A stretch of DNA of 64,000 bases from SAR202 cluster bacterium bin87 (GTDB lineage: Bacteria > Chloroflexota > Dehalococcoidia > Lucifugimonadales > UBA3495): positions 62,001 to 126,000 of the forward strand of contig MPNC01000006.1 in NCBI GenBank assembly GCA_002238825.1, given 5' to 3'. Below the pieces are notes generated by a model. That model saw nothing but the letters and a program-made list of their open reading frames with translations. It searched no databases and had not been told where the DNA came from. This document shows, piece after piece, positions 1 to 8,676 of this stretch. The translations under genes and the position numbers were made by a program. How positions within the stretch are numbered: the stretch's first letter is position 1; every line of letters starts with the position of its first letter.

Positions 1-107
1 TCATGGTCAGCGGAGTGATAATGGACCTCGCGCTCGCCGTCATCGCCTTCCGGTTCGTCCGCCGCAGATGGGGCGCCGCGTCACCCGCGACCGCCACCGT
101 GACCTGA
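1..107 (+). CDS. C-terminal end of a membrane protein, cut by the window edge
   Basis: Only the last part of this gene is visible, in the frame that starts at base 3 and stops at 105-107. The tail (LALAVIAFRFVRRRW...) resembles the C-terminus of the complete membrane protein at 565-1143 (VDAVLAIIASRLVRSR...). Both share a hydrophobic helix followed by Arg-rich residues and a Ser/Ala/Thr-rich end. It is therefore probably the end of a paralogue of that gene whose 5' part lies outside the window. An ATG at base 3 exists, but a 34-aa protein is less likely. Function is unknown. Confidence 0.5.
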   Translation, partial: MVSGVIMDLALAVIAFRFVRRRWGAASPATATVT

Positions 108-170
108 TAGGATGTTGCGGTCACCCTGCGCAAACCAGTCTTGGTAGCGAAGGCGCAGGAGCCGGCTGAA

Positions 171-240
171 ATGTACGACCTCAATGGTGCAACACCCTCG
201 GTCACCGGTGTCGGCGAAGGCGCTCCCTGGATCAGTTTGA
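171..240 (+). pseudogene. Remnant of the 5' end of an SDR gene
   Basis: The first roughly 45 bases from ATG 171 closely match the start of the intact SDR at 1214: both read MYDLNG, then a Val-Thr-Gly block. After that the similarity dissolves, and the frame stops near 240 after about 22 codons. The distance from the preceding membrane-protein stop (107) to the ATG (64 bases) is close to that between 1143 and 1214 (71 bases). The two intergenic stretches also share words such as acctgata-gatgtt. This looks like a decayed left copy of a tandem duplication, not a functional gene. Confidence 0.55.
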
Positions 241-297
241 CCGTCCGATGAACTGACCGAGCCGCGAATGGGCCCAATCCGGCAAGGAGGCGAAACC

Positions 298-561
298 ATG
301 TGTATGGGCGGCGACTGCTTTAACACGTCCGGTCTCGCAGAAGCTCTCATCATTGGGCTGCTTCTCTTGGCTTGCGCCGGCGCCGGCCTCGGGGCTTTCA
401 TCGGAGTAGTCTTCTCCGATTCTGGAAGAAAACTGCGCGGCGCCCTTACCGGCGGCATTATAGGCGCCGTTGTCGGCCCAATTGCGGGCCCCGTTGCCCT
501 GATACTTATCTGGTTTATGTTGATTGAATTCGGGACAAGACCCAGATGGTCAGGGATGTGA
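298..561 (+). CDS. Small two-helix glycine-rich membrane protein
   Basis: This 87-aa hypothetical protein starts at ATG 298, seven bases after a strong AAGGAGG. An in-frame ATG at 268 lies upstream of that ribosome site and is rejected. After a Cys-containing N-terminus there are two hydrophobic segments, about residues 14-39 and 51-77. Both are rich in small residues (ACAGAGLGAFIG, GGIIGAVVGPIAGPVA), a glycine-zipper pattern typical of tightly packed helices. It is followed after 3 bases by another membrane protein, so the two are probably co-translated. No family was recognised. Confidence 0.6.
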   Translation: MCMGGDCFNTSGLAEALIIGLLLLACAGAGLGAFIGVVFSDSGRKLRGALTGGIIGAVVGPIAGPVALILIWFMLIEFGTRPRWSGM

Positions 562-564
562 GCC

Positions 565-1143
565 ATGCCTCTGGCCATATACTTGACTGCTATCTCTGCC
601 AGCGTGCTGCCCATGATGGCCGTTTGCGCCCTCGCCGCCGTGGTCGCCGCCGCAGCGTTCGACGGTCCGCGCAGGTATGGACGCCGTGTCCTCATCGGCT
701 CCCTGATCGGTTTGCCGTTTGGGATCATCGGACACTATCCGGTGAGAATACTGGTCTTGTTGTTGACTTCAACCTGGTCAGACCCAATGGAACGACTCCT
801 CGCCGTGTCCATTGGTGCGATCGTCACGGCCCTTGCCGCCGCAGTAGCCGGCGCCGCGACGGCAAAACTATCCAGCGTGGCCTCACGATCCGTGCGTAAA
901 TGTGCCGCCATTGGGGGTGGGTTCGGCATGGTGGCGGGTATCGCAAATGCGGCAGTTGCCATGGTCGTGCCGGGCGTTGGCGTCGAGCCCACGACGGATA
1001 TCATCGTTGTACTGGCCCTGGTGTCTGCTGCAGCAGGTTTATCGGTCGCCGCGCAAATCGCCGTCGATGCCGTGTTGGCCATAATCGCTTCCCGGCTTGT
1101 CCGCAGTCGGACGACCTCAGGGTCATCTGCGACCAAAACGTGA
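565..1143 (+). CDS. Polytopic membrane protein, unknown function
   Basis: This 192-aa protein has about five hydrophobic, Ala/Gly/Val-rich stretches (roughly residues 5-32, 44-68, 80-100, 115-137 and 145-175) separated by short Arg-containing loops. It starts 3 bases after the stop of the 87-aa membrane protein, suggesting a two-gene unit. Its C-terminal helix and basic tail resemble the truncated gene at the left edge of the window, so the family is duplicated here. There are no conserved polar or metal-binding motifs that would point to a transporter or enzyme, and no function is assigned. Confidence 0.6.
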   Translation: MPLAIYLTAISASVLPMMAVCALAAVVAAAAFDGPRRYGRRVLIGSLIGLPFGIIGHYPVRILVLLLTSTWSDPMERLLAVSIGAIVTALAAAVAGAATAKLSSVASRSVRKCAAIGGGFGMVAGIANAAVAMVVPGVGVEPTTDIIVVLALVSAAAGLSVAAQIAVDAVLAIIASRLVRSRTTSGSSATKT

Positions 1144-1213
1144 ACCTGATACGATGTTATGCGTCTCATGCCTCGGCATACTCTCTGAACGTCAATCAAG
1201 CAGGAGCAACACC

Positions 1214-2062
1214 ATGTACGACCTCAACGGCAAAACAGCCCTCGTCACCGGCGCTGGCGGACGCCACGGCATCGGCCGCGCCATCGCCACCCGCCTCGCC
1301 TCCGAAGGCGCTGACGTCGTGGTAACCGATGTCGAGGCATCCCTGGACGCCATCCGCACCGAGGACCGCCTCGACGGCTGGGAGGGCCTTCCCAGCGTCG
1401 TCGACGAGATTCAGGCCATGGGCCGCCGCAGCCTCGGCCTCTATTACGACGTTGCCGACAGTACCCAGGTCGACGGTATGGTGTCCGATACCCTCAACGA
1501 GTTCGGCAAGATCGACATCCTCGTCAACAACGCCGGCTCCCGCCCCGGCCGCGACCGCGTTCTCGTCGTGGAGCTTGAAGAGGACGCCTTCGACGAGGTC
1601 ATGCGGGTCAACGTCCGTGGCACCTACCTGGTCAGCCGCGCCGTCTGCCGCCACATGGTCGGCCGGGGCGGCCCCGGCAAGATCATCAACATCTCCTCCG
1701 GCGCCGGCAAGCGCGGCATCGCCCGCTACGGGGCCTACTGCGCCAGCAAATTCGCCGTCATCGGGTTCACCCAGTCCCTGGCCCAGGAGATGGCCCCCTA
1801 CCACGTCAACGTCAACGCCATCTGCCCCGGCCTGGTAGACACCGAGCGCGTCGACTTCATCGCCGCGGCCCTGGCTCCCGAGGGAACCTCCGGCGAGGAG
1901 CACCGCGCCCTCATGGTGCGCGAGCGCGAGATCCGCGTGCCCCTGGGCCGCATCGCGCAGGGCGACGACATCGCCCGCATGGCCGCCTTCCTCTCCTCCG
2001 CCGAGTCCGACTACATGACCGGGCTCAGCATCAGCGTCTCCGGCGGCTCCGAAATGAGCTAG
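1214..2062 (+). CDS. SDR family NAD(P)-dependent oxidoreductase
   Basis: This 282-aa classical short-chain dehydrogenase has the Rossmann glycine motif TGAGGRHGIG at the N-terminus, the NNAG structural motif, and the catalytic Ser and YxxxK (ISSGAG; YCASK). A PG motif (ICPGLVDTER) follows the active site. A GG near the C-terminus ('SVSGGSEMS') fits the FabG-like fold. ATG 1214 is chosen because it is preceded by CAGGAG and places the Rossmann motif at residue 12. An upstream in-frame extension reads through intergenic sequence. Substrate is unknown. A decayed copy of its 5' end lies at 171-240. Confidence 0.85.
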   Translation: MYDLNGKTALVTGAGGRHGIGRAIATRLASEGADVVVTDVEASLDAIRTEDRLDGWEGLPSVVDEIQAMGRRSLGLYYDVADSTQVDGMVSDTLNEFGKIDILVNNAGSRPGRDRVLVVELEEDAFDEVMRVNVRGTYLVSRAVCRHMVGRGGPGKIINISSGAGKRGIARYGAYCASKFAVIGFTQSLAQEMAPYHVNVNAICPGLVDTERVDFIAAALAPEGTSGEEHRALMVREREIRVPLGRIAQGDDIARMAAFLSSAESDYMTGLSISVSGGSEMS

Positions 2063-2104
2063 CCTCCGCGGACAAACGCCCACGCTGTTGACCAGCATGA
2101 CAGC

Positions 2105-2262
2105 TCACGCGTACCCAGTTTCACCGGAACCGTCATTGCGAGCCCTCCCGAACCGTCATTGCGAGCGAAGCGCGGCAATCTCGTTGGGGCACGGAATGCT
2201 ACTACCGGGACGAGATCGCCACGTCGCTTCGCTCCTCGCGATGACAAAATGGGTACGCGTGA
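2105..2262. repeat. Family A dispersed palindromic element, copy 1
   Basis: The element is bounded by the inverted ends TCACGCGTACCCA and TGGGTACGCGTGA. Inside are the hallmark blocks GTCATTGCGAGCGAAGCG and CGCTTCGCTCCTCGCGATGAC, in opposite orientation. Related copies or fragments occur at 21172, 29364, 38439, 40023, 46364, 47639, 48588 and 54142. There is no coding capacity. Translations such as 'LRAKRGNLV' are repeat artefacts. It has the size and structure of a MITE-like or large REP element. Confidence 0.8.
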
Positions 2263-2338
2263 GGCATGACAGGCGCGGAAAGTCGGGCGACAAAGAACAC
2301 ATCCAACGACAGTCCGCCCCCCACCACAGGAGAAACAT

Positions 2339-2695
2339 TTGGGCACCGTCACCGTCACAATTCAGCTCGGCGACCACCTCGGCAACCAATTCGAGGAACT
2401 CGACATCATCGTCGACACCGGCTCGACCTACACTGCGGTACCACGCGCAACCCTCGAACGCCTGGGAGTTCCAGTCCAACGCTCACTGCCATCAGAGACT
2501 GCCGACGGCAGGATGGTCCCGGTCGACGTAGGCGAAACCACGATCAGACTCGAGGGACTGCAATTCCACACGCCGGTCATATTCACCGAAGCAAACGAGC
2601 CCAGTCTGCTTGGCGTGGTCACCCTCGAACAAGCTGCCCTCGCCGTCGACCCAGTGGCCGGCCGCCTGGTGCCCACACACCTCCTCCGCTACTGA
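2339..2695 (+). CDS. Clan AA (retropepsin-like) aspartic protease family protein
   Basis: This 118-aa protein has the single-domain layout of retropepsin-like bacterial aspartic proteases. The catalytic-type motif is at about residues 25-31 (IIVDTGSTYTAVP), with the flap and second half in the following 80 residues (HTPVIFTEA, SLLGVVTLE). Family members need to dimerise because each chain supplies one Asp; that is family knowledge. TTG 2339 is used as start because AGGAGAA lies 4 bases upstream and no ATG is available near the N-terminus. It stands alone after a repeat element. Substrate is unknown. Confidence 0.72.
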   Translation: MGTVTVTIQLGDHLGNQFEELDIIVDTGSTYTAVPRATLERLGVPVQRSLPSETADGRMVPVDVGETTIRLEGLQFHTPVIFTEANEPSLLGVVTLEQAALAVDPVAGRLVPTHLLRY

Positions 2696-2851
2696 CCGCA
2701 CAAAATGGCGCCGGGAGAAGAGGGCCGGCAGGCGAAAGGCCCACCCGCGAGACTTTGTCCACACGCCATAGGTCCGCCCTGGGTTCTGTTCCATTTGCGG
2801 GGTAGAACCGCCAAAGGACAAGGAACCGGAACAGAAAGAATAAGGTGATAG

Positions 2852-3445
2852 ATGATGACGCACAATGACCGGATGGCAAAGGCCGATGAAAAAGGCTGCG
2901 CCGAATTCTTTTTTTCATACGTGCTCCAGTTTGACGATGGCACATTTTACGTGGGGCACACTAACGCGCCGGCTGCGCGGTGGTCGGAGCATGCGGCTGG
3001 TCTATCTAAGGCTACCGCCGACAGAGGGGCGTTTCGTGTTCGGATGGCATTGCCTTTTGGGACGCGAAAGGAGGCACAGTACAACGAAGACCGCATCCAG
3101 GCATCTCTCCGAGTAGGAACTGACCGCGTAGAGGCTATGATCCGAGTGTTTGACCAGTTGATCAATGTCGTTCGCCCGCAGAAGACATTTTCAGAGTTGC
3201 AGAGAGAGGAAGCGGAATACGAAGCCGAGATGCAGCGGGTTTTCCACCATTCCGAAGCCCTGCTCTTCAATCTGGGAAGGCGACCGGGGACTGCCTGTGG
3301 CTACAACGGGTACCAGTTTTACAGTACCCAAGATTGGGGCACGCTGATAAAAATGGCCCGCGATGAGGACTTTACCGGCAACATATACGGTCGCGAAGTA
3401 TGTAGGCATTGTCTGGAGCACGCGCCGGCCAGTGTTATCGAGTGA
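2852..3445 (+). CDS. GIY-YIG domain protein
   Basis: The 197-aa protein begins with a GIY-YIG-type core: residues around 20-50 read YVLQFDDGTFYVGHTNAPAA, with YVL and YVG standing for GIY and YIG. An Arg and His follow in the first helix (RWSEH). The C-terminal half contains a CxxC pair (VCRHCLEH) that might bind a metal. Such domains occur in UvrC-like and homing nucleases but also in small stand-alone proteins of unknown role. ATG 2852 (or 2855) follows AAGGTGAT. It stands alone between the protease gene and gatC. Confidence 0.6.
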   Translation: MMTHNDRMAKADEKGCAEFFFSYVLQFDDGTFYVGHTNAPAARWSEHAAGLSKATADRGAFRVRMALPFGTRKEAQYNEDRIQASLRVGTDRVEAMIRVFDQLINVVRPQKTFSELQREEAEYEAEMQRVFHHSEALLFNLGRRPGTACGYNGYQFYSTQDWGTLIKMARDEDFTGNIYGREVCRHCLEHAPASVIE

Positions 3446-3594
3446 ACCACTCTGCAAATGGAGTAGAACCCGGCCCGGGCATTCTTCCGCACCTTCGAAC
3501 GGATCAGCCTTGCCGTCGCGGGCTGCATCGTTCTCTCAGTGATCGGCGTCAACGCCATTACAACTACATAGCAACATGGAGCAATAGTTAAACC

Positions 3595-3885
3595 ATGCCC
3601 ATAGACCGAGAACAGGTGGAACACATTGCCGCCCTGGCCCGCATCGCTCTCACCGATGCGGAGAAGGAGGCCTTCGCCCGCCAGCTATCCGACATCCTCG
3701 ACCAGTTCGAGGTCCTGCAGACGCTGGACACCGCCGGCGTGGAGCCCACCGCCCACGTCGCCGGTCTCGACACCGTCCTCCGCGACGACGAGCCCGCCGA
3801 GAGCCTCGACGCCGAGGACACGTTGCTCAACGCCCCCCGTCGTCGCGGCGACCTGTTCCAGGTCCGCGCCGTGCTGGACGAGTAA
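3595..3885 (+). CDS. gatC: Asp-tRNA(Asn)/Glu-tRNA(Gln) amidotransferase subunit C
   Basis: This 96-aa protein has the full GatC pattern. An N-terminal helix pair ([20 protein letters not shown], then [16 protein letters not shown]) is followed by the GVEPTAHV segment and the C-terminal LRDDEP...NAP...FQVRAVL motif. GatC stabilises the GatA-GatB amidotransferase that converts misacylated Asp-tRNA(Asn) or Glu-tRNA(Gln). It lies 4 bases upstream of gatA, the usual operon order. gatB is not in the window. With asnS also nearby, the pathway is probably needed mainly for Gln-tRNA(Gln); that is inference. Confidence 0.95.
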   Translation: MPIDREQVEHIAALARIALTDAEKEAFARQLSDILDQFEVLQTLDTAGVEPTAHVAGLDTVLRDDEPAESLDAEDTLLNAPRRRGDLFQVRAVLDE

Positions 3886-3889
3886 CCCC

Positions 3890-5389
3890 ATGAGCACACC
3901 CGCCGCCAGCGATCTCTGGCAACTGTCCGTAGCCGAGGCCTCCCGTCTCCTCGCCAACCGCGAAATCAGCAGCGTCGAGCTCACCGACGCCTGCCTGGAG
4001 CGCATCGCCGCAGTGGATGACCGGATATCCGCCTACATCACCGTAACCGCCGACATCGCGCGCCAGCAGGCCGCCGACGCCGACCGCCGCATCGCCGCTG
4101 GCGACGCATCTCCCCTTACCGGCGTTCCCATGCAGATCAAGGACCTGCTCTGCACCAACGGCGTGGCCACCACCTGCGCCTCCCGGATGCTCGCCGAGTA
4201 TGTCCCGGTGTACGATGCCACCGCCGTGGCCCGCCTCCGCGAGCAGGGCGCCGTCATGCTCGGCAAGGGCAACATGGACGAGTTCGGCATGGGCTCCTCC
4301 ACCGAGAACTCCGCCTTCTTCCCCACGCGCAATCCCTGGGATACGTCCCGCGTTCCGGGCGGCAGCAGCGGCGGCTCGGCGGCAGCGGTCGCGGCCGGCG
4401 CCGCCCCCTTCGCCCTCGGCACCGACACCGGCGGCAGCATCCGCCAGCCTGCTTCCTTCTGCGGCGTCACCGGCCTCAAGCCCACCTACGGCCGCGTCAG
4501 CCGCTACGGCTTGGTGGCCTACGCATCCTCGCTGGACCAGGTAGGACCCCTGGCCCGCGACGCCGCCGACTGCGCCTTGATCCTGCAGGCCATCGCCGGC
4601 CACGACCCCCGCGACGCCACCTCGCTGCCCGATCCGGTGCCCGACTACTCGGCCGCGCTGACCGGCGACATCAAGGGCCTGCGCCTGGGCGTGCCCCGCG
4701 AGTACTTCGCCGAGGGTATGGACCCGGGCGTCCGCGCCACCGTCACCGCCGCCATCGACCAACTGGCCGCCCTCGGCGCCGAGGTCCGCGAGGTCTCACT
4801 GCCTACCACCGAGTACGCCCTGGCCTGCTACTACATCATTGCCCCGTCCGAGTGCTCCGCCAATCTGGCCCGCTACGACGGCGTCAAGTACGGCTATTCA
4901 TATCAGGATGACGGCCGGGGCGACGTCGATATGTGGGAAGCCATGGAGCGCACCCGCCAGCACGGCTTCGGCCCCGAGGTCAAGCGGCGCATCATGCTGG
5001 GCGCCTTCGCCCTGTCCTCCGGCTACTACGACGCCTACTACCACAAGGCCCAGCAGGTGCGCACCCTCATCCGACAGGACTTCGCCCGCGTCTTCGAAGA
5101 GGTCGATGCTTTGGCCGCCCCGGTCTCGCCGGTAACTGCCTTCCCCATCGGCGACCGCACCGACGACCCGGTCCGCATGTACCTGGTGGACGTCTACACG
5201 CTCCCCGTCAACATGGCCGGCCTCCCCGCCATGTCCGTCCCCTGCGGCTTCAGCGACGGATTGCCGGTCGGCCTACAGCTGATAGGGTCGCACCTGACGG
5301 AGGGTCACCTGCTCAACATCGCCCACACCTACCAGCAGGCAACGGAGTGGCACCAGCAGCGCCCGGGGATCCCCCACCGGGGCCGGTGA
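3890..5389 (+). CDS. gatA: Asp-tRNA(Asn)/Glu-tRNA(Gln) amidotransferase subunit A
   Basis: This is a 499-aa amidase-signature protein, close to the usual GatA length. The Ser-cisSer-Lys triad is visible: Lys in [11 protein letters not shown], the cis-Ser in [15 protein letters not shown], and the nucleophile Ser upstream of it in the Gly/Ser-rich [14 protein letters not shown] region. GatA hydrolyses glutamine and channels ammonia to GatB. ATG 3890 is chosen, 4 bases after the gatC stop. A longer open frame from 3626 runs through gatC in another frame and is rejected. The C-terminus ([19 protein letters not shown]) is also canonical. Confidence 0.95.
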   Translation: MSTPAASDLWQLSVAEASRLLANREISSVELTDACLERIAAVDDRISAYITVTADIARQQAADADRRIAAGDASPLTGVPMQIKDLLCTNGVATTCASRMLAEYVPVYDATAVARLREQGAVMLGKGNMDEFGMGSSTENSAFFPTRNPWDTSRVPGGSSGGSAAAVAAGAAPFALGTDTGGSIRQPASFCGVTGLKPTYGRVSRYGLVAYASSLDQVGPLARDAADCALILQAIAGHDPRDATSLPDPVPDYSAALTGDIKGLRLGVPREYFAEGMDPGVRATVTAAIDQLAALGAEVREVSLPTTEYALACYYIIAPSECSANLARYDGVKYGYSYQDDGRGDVDMWEAMERTRQHGFGPEVKRRIMLGAFALSSGYYDAYYHKAQQVRTLIRQDFARVFEEVDALAAPVSPVTAFPIGDRTDDPVRMYLVDVYTLPVNMAGLPAMSVPCGFSDGLPVGLQLIGSHLTEGHLLNIAHTYQQATEWHQQRPGIPHRGR

Positions 5390-5404
5390 TCCCTGCTTGA
5401 AAGG

Positions 5405-5475
5405 TTAATTGCACCGTAATTGCGACAAATGCGACATTAATTGCACCATAATTGCACCATAAATGCACCATAGAT
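5405..5475. repeat. Short AT-rich tandem repeat (TAATTGCACCA units)
   Basis: About six imperfect 10-12 bp units based on TAATTGCACCA, including variants with GCGACA, lie between the convergent gatA and the AlbA_2 gene. The tract is distinctly AT-richer than its surroundings. It contains no hairpin with a T tract and no open frame. It could be a protein-binding array or a slippage product. Confidence 0.7.
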
Positions 5476-5481
5476 GGAGAT

Positions 5482-6873
5482 TCAGGCCAGTTGCCATCTG
5501 AAAGCACGACCCTGGCCGGATGTGGTGACAAGGTTTAACTCTTTCAAAGTTGACAGGTCGCGTTGTACTTGCCGTCGTGTAGCGTCTTCCGCAAGATAAG
5601 CGAGTATCTCCCGCAATGCCAACCCTGTACTGGATTCGTTCAGCAACGCAAGTATGCCTCTCTGCCGCTCGGTAAGGTCATGCTCCACCCGAAGTGGTGG
5701 TACATAGCGGCTGGGTCGGAAGCGGACAGTAACCGAGTCGAAGCCGTCTTCAATTTCCGGGTGGGGCAGGCCGGCGGCGGTGGTTAGCTGCGCCATCTTA
5801 ATCGTTCCCCGTCCCCACTGTTCAATGATTCCACGCCGGTAGAACGCATTGGCAATCAGCGGATTCCAGGGCCGCGATTCGTGGGATAGGAAAAGCAATT
5901 CCGGCGTCAGGCCGAAGTGCAGTGTGCCGGTTGAGGTAATCTCCAGGCGGTCGTCGTAAATGCCAACGCCCACCGACCCACCGCCGCTGGCGTAATCACG
6001 GTGGCAAAAGGCGTTGGCCAGGGCCTCCCGCAGCGCCAATGGCGGGTAAAGGGGTTCGTCCACCCGAACGAAAGAATCCGGCGTAATGCGCCCGGCGATG
6101 GGCAGATGCTCCTGTATAAACCGTTCCGCCTGAGTCAGTAGCGTAAAGGCGTTTCCACGAAACTGCCGGTTGTCCAGAAACTCGGTACGGTCAATGCCTT
6201 GGAAACGGGCAACTCTCAATAGACACTGCGTCCACTCGGCTGCGACGCGCCGGTTGTTTCCGAACAACGCCACGGCGGCCCGCAGCAATGCGCCGTCCTT
6301 GATGAGGCCCATACCCAACAGCAATTCCGCAGGGTCGGCAGTCCCGGGATCTCCTCTGCTCATCCTAATCGATTCGACGACTGTGCGACGGAGTTCGTCA
6401 AGGTCCAGGTCATCAGTTGACCAGCCGACAGCCGGTTGGTTTTCCCAACGCTCTTCGTTGTGCATCCGTTCAAGCAAAGTTTGGCTGTACTCTTCCTGCG
6501 TCATGCGCCGGTTGGTATTGCCGACTCTGCGGTAAGGGATATTTTTGTGGGCGTAAGGCCGCATCGCTCCACGACCGACTTGTACCATCAGCACGGTTTT
6601 ACCATTCGCCACGGGAACGCGATCTATGGTTGGGAAAACGGGCGGGTCGATATTTTGCAACTCCGCCGCTACACGCTCGATCGTGCCATCGCTCACATCC
6701 TGGCCGACGATGGTTCCGTCCTTGGCAACGCCGATCAGGACGACGCCCCCGCGATGATTCAGCATGGCGCAGGTAGTTTTGGCGGCCTCGACCCGTTCGC
6801 CGGTACTCTTCTTGAACTCCAGCGTTTCGGATTCTCCCTGCGTGACGAGGTTGGCGATTTCAGTGGGTATCAT
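5482..6873 (-). CDS. AlbA_2/Schlafen-type putative ATP-binding transcriptional regulator
   Basis: This protein of about 463 aa has three parts. The first is an N-terminal AlbA_2 (Schlafen AAA_4) domain with ESETLEFKKS and LNHRGGVVLIGVAKDG. A RecG-C/HATPase_c_4-like module follows (EALANAFCHRDYASGGG, then RGIIEQWGRGTIKM). The third is a C-terminal winged helix (TERQRGILALLNE...REILAYLAE). Family members are DNA-binding regulators or defence-associated proteins of poorly defined role. The start at 6873 is chosen because the reverse strand shows GAAGGAG upstream. An ATG at 6906 and a GTG at 6915 are alternatives. It is convergent with gatA and divergent from asnS. Confidence 0.75.
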   Translation of the reverse strand: MIPTEIANLVTQGESETLEFKKSTGERVEAAKTTCAMLNHRGGVVLIGVAKDGTIVGQDVSDGTIERVAAELQNIDPPVFPTIDRVPVANGKTVLMVQVGRGAMRPYAHKNIPYRRVGNTNRRMTQEEYSQTLLERMHNEERWENQPAVGWSTDDLDLDELRRTVVESIRMSRGDPGTADPAELLLGMGLIKDGALLRAAVALFGNNRRVAAEWTQCLLRVARFQGIDRTEFLDNRQFRGNAFTLLTQAERFIQEHLPIAGRITPDSFVRVDEPLYPPLALREALANAFCHRDYASGGGSVGVGIYDDRLEITSTGTLHFGLTPELLFLSHESRPWNPLIANAFYRRGIIEQWGRGTIKMAQLTTAAGLPHPEIEDGFDSVTVRFRPSRYVPPLRVEHDLTERQRGILALLNESSTGLALREILAYLAEDATRRQVQRDLSTLKELNLVTTSGQGRAFRWQLA

Positions 6874-6945
6874 CAGGGCTACGCTCCTTCGCTCGCCTGA
6901 GGTCATTATACCCACCAGAGCTCAACGCAAGACGAACGCTGCTCC

Positions 6946-6956
6946 TATGCTAAAAT
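6946..6956 (+). promoter_or_regulatory. Candidate extended -10 promoter of asnS
   Basis: TATGCTAAAAT contains an extended -10 (TGC followed by TAAAAT at 6951-6956), placed 37 bases before the asnS ATG. No convincing -35 box sits 17 bases upstream, as is common for extended -10 promoters. Confidence 0.45.
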
Positions 6957-6992
6957 CCGCCCCATAAACACCCCCGCCCCCGGAGGCCCGCC

Positions 6993-8408
6993 ATGCCTGC
7001 CCATCGCACCCGCATCAAAGACCTCCTCTCCGCCCAGAGCTCCGGCGATATCTCCGGCCCCGTCAACGTGAAGGGCTGGGTCAAGACCGTCCGCTCCTCC
7101 GGCGGCGTTGCCTTCGTGCAGATCAACGACGGCTCGACCCTGGCCGACCTGCAGATTGTCGTCGACGCCAACTGCCCTGACTACTCGCTGGTCGGCGGGC
7201 TCACCACCGGCTGCAGCGTCAGCGCCGACGGCAGCCTCCAGGACTCCCTCGGCCGTGGCCAGAAGTACGAGATCGCCGCCGCCAGCCTCGAGCTTCTGGG
7301 CGGCGCGGACCCCGAGGAATACCCCCTCCAGAAGAAGCGTCACACCCTGGAGTTCCTCCGCGAGCTGGCCCACCTGCGTCCCCGCACCAACACCTTCGGC
7401 GCCGTCGCTCGCGTCCGCAACGCCATGGCCTTCGGCATCCACAAGTTCTTCCAGGAGCGCGGCTTCCTCTATATCCAGACCCCCATCATCACCGCCAGCG
7501 ACGCCGAGGGCGCCGGCGCCATGTTCCGCGCCACCACCCTGGACCTCAACAACCTCCCCATCGCCGAAGGCCGCGTCGACAACGACGCCGACTTCTTCGG
7601 CCGCCCCGCCTTCCTCACCGTCAGCGGTCAGCTCGAGGCCGAGATCTTCGCCCAGTCCATGTCCGACGTCTACACTTTCGGCCCCACCTTCCGCGCCGAA
7701 AACTCCAACACCTCGCGTCACCTCGCCGAGTTCTGGATGGTCGAGCCTGAGGTTGCCTTCTGCGATCTTGATGGCCTGGCCCAGCTCGCCGAGGACTTCC
7801 TGCGCAGCATCTTCGCCCACGTCCTCGAGACCTGTCCCGAGGACATGGCCTTCTTCAACCGCTTCTACGACAAGGAACTCATCCAGACCCTGGAGGACAT
7901 CGCCAACTCCGACTTCGAGCGCATGACCTACACCGAGGCCGTCGCCGCCCTCCAGGCCTCCGGCGAGTCCTTCGAGTACCCCGTGGAGTGGGGCGCCGAC
8001 CTCCAGTCCGAGCACGAACGCTACCTGACCGAGCGCAAGGTGGGCCGGCCCGTCATCGTCACCGACTACCCCAGCGCCATCAAGGCCTTCTACATGCGCC
8101 TCAACTCCCCGGGCCAGGGTGAACCGGGCGAGACCGTCCGCGCCATGGACGTGCTGGTCCCCCGCATCGGCGAGATCATCGGCGGAAGCCAGCGCGAGGA
8201 ACGCCTCGACGTCCTGCAGCGCCGCATGGCGGAGGCTGGCCTGGACGACGCCCCCTACTGGTGGTACCTGGACCTGCGCCGCTACGGCACCGCCCCCCAC
8301 GCCGGCTTCGGCCTCGGCTTCGAGCGCACCGTCCAGTTCGCCACCGGCATGCAGAACATCCGCGACATCATCGCCTTCCCCCGCACTCCCCGCAACGCCG
8401 AGTTCTGA
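6993..8408 (+). CDS. asnS: Asparaginyl-tRNA synthetase
   Basis: This 471-aa class IIb synthetase, close to the bacterial AsnRS length, charges tRNA(Asn) with asparagine. The N-terminal OB-fold anticodon-binding domain shows [20 protein letters not shown]. Motif 2 is in [21 protein letters not shown], and motif 3 is at the C-terminus ([17 protein letters not shown]). AsnRS rather than AspRS is indicated by [17 protein letters not shown] and the C-terminal [14 protein letters not shown] 6993 follows GGAGG. Its last 90 bases have a nearly identical second copy at 10672-10763. Confidence 0.96.
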   Translation: MPAHRTRIKDLLSAQSSGDISGPVNVKGWVKTVRSSGGVAFVQINDGSTLADLQIVVDANCPDYSLVGGLTTGCSVSADGSLQDSLGRGQKYEIAAASLELLGGADPEEYPLQKKRHTLEFLRELAHLRPRTNTFGAVARVRNAMAFGIHKFFQERGFLYIQTPIITASDAEGAGAMFRATTLDLNNLPIAEGRVDNDADFFGRPAFLTVSGQLEAEIFAQSMSDVYTFGPTFRAENSNTSRHLAEFWMVEPEVAFCDLDGLAQLAEDFLRSIFAHVLETCPEDMAFFNRFYDKELIQTLEDIANSDFERMTYTEAVAALQASGESFEYPVEWGADLQSEHERYLTERKVGRPVIVTDYPSAIKAFYMRLNSPGQGEPGETVRAMDVLVPRIGEIIGGSQREERLDVLQRRMAEAGLDDAPYWWYLDLRRYGTAPHAGFGLGFERTVQFATGMQNIRDIIAFPRTPRNAEF

Positions 8409-8577
8409 CCCGGAATCCAGACCCAGTCAGCATCGCAGGCCCGCTGTTGTCGGGCCTGTTGAACTTTGCGGCGATCTGGCATTTGTACCCTGTAGGTGTA
8501 CATGCAACGAACTGCGTGGGTATCTGGCATATCCATCAATGGAATCCGTTCACAACTGGGATCATGTGAAGTGATAA

Positions 8578-8606
8578 TTGACGTTGTATCGGGCATTTGA
8601 TACTGT
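8578..8606 (+). promoter_or_regulatory. Promoter of binding-protein gene 1
   Basis: TTGACG (8578-8583), a 17-bp spacer and TGA-TACTGT (-10 at 8601-8606) form an extended -10 promoter. The same arrangement recurs before the other three paralogues. It lies 71 bases upstream of ATG 8677 and excludes the longer open frame starting at 8578. Confidence 0.7.
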
Positions 8607-8676
8607 CTCGCCGCGAATGGAAATACTTCACCGTGCCTGCGCGGCAGTTCTCATTCTGTTGGTTGGAGGTTATCAA

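Noticed and set aside
2105-2262. Open frames through the repeat elements (translations such as LRAKRGNLV, CHERSAAI)
   Set aside because: The same peptide fragments appear wherever the repeat occurs, in different frames and without start signals, so they are repeat artefacts.
5405-5475. The short AT-rich units as a CRISPR array or origin iterons
   Set aside because: Units are about 11 bp with no unique spacers, there are no cas or replication genes nearby, and no DnaA-box pattern was found.
8578-8676. An upstream in-frame extension of binding-protein gene 1
   Set aside because: It begins inside the -35 box and would remove the lipoprotein signal from the N-terminus; ATG 8677 has GGAGG.
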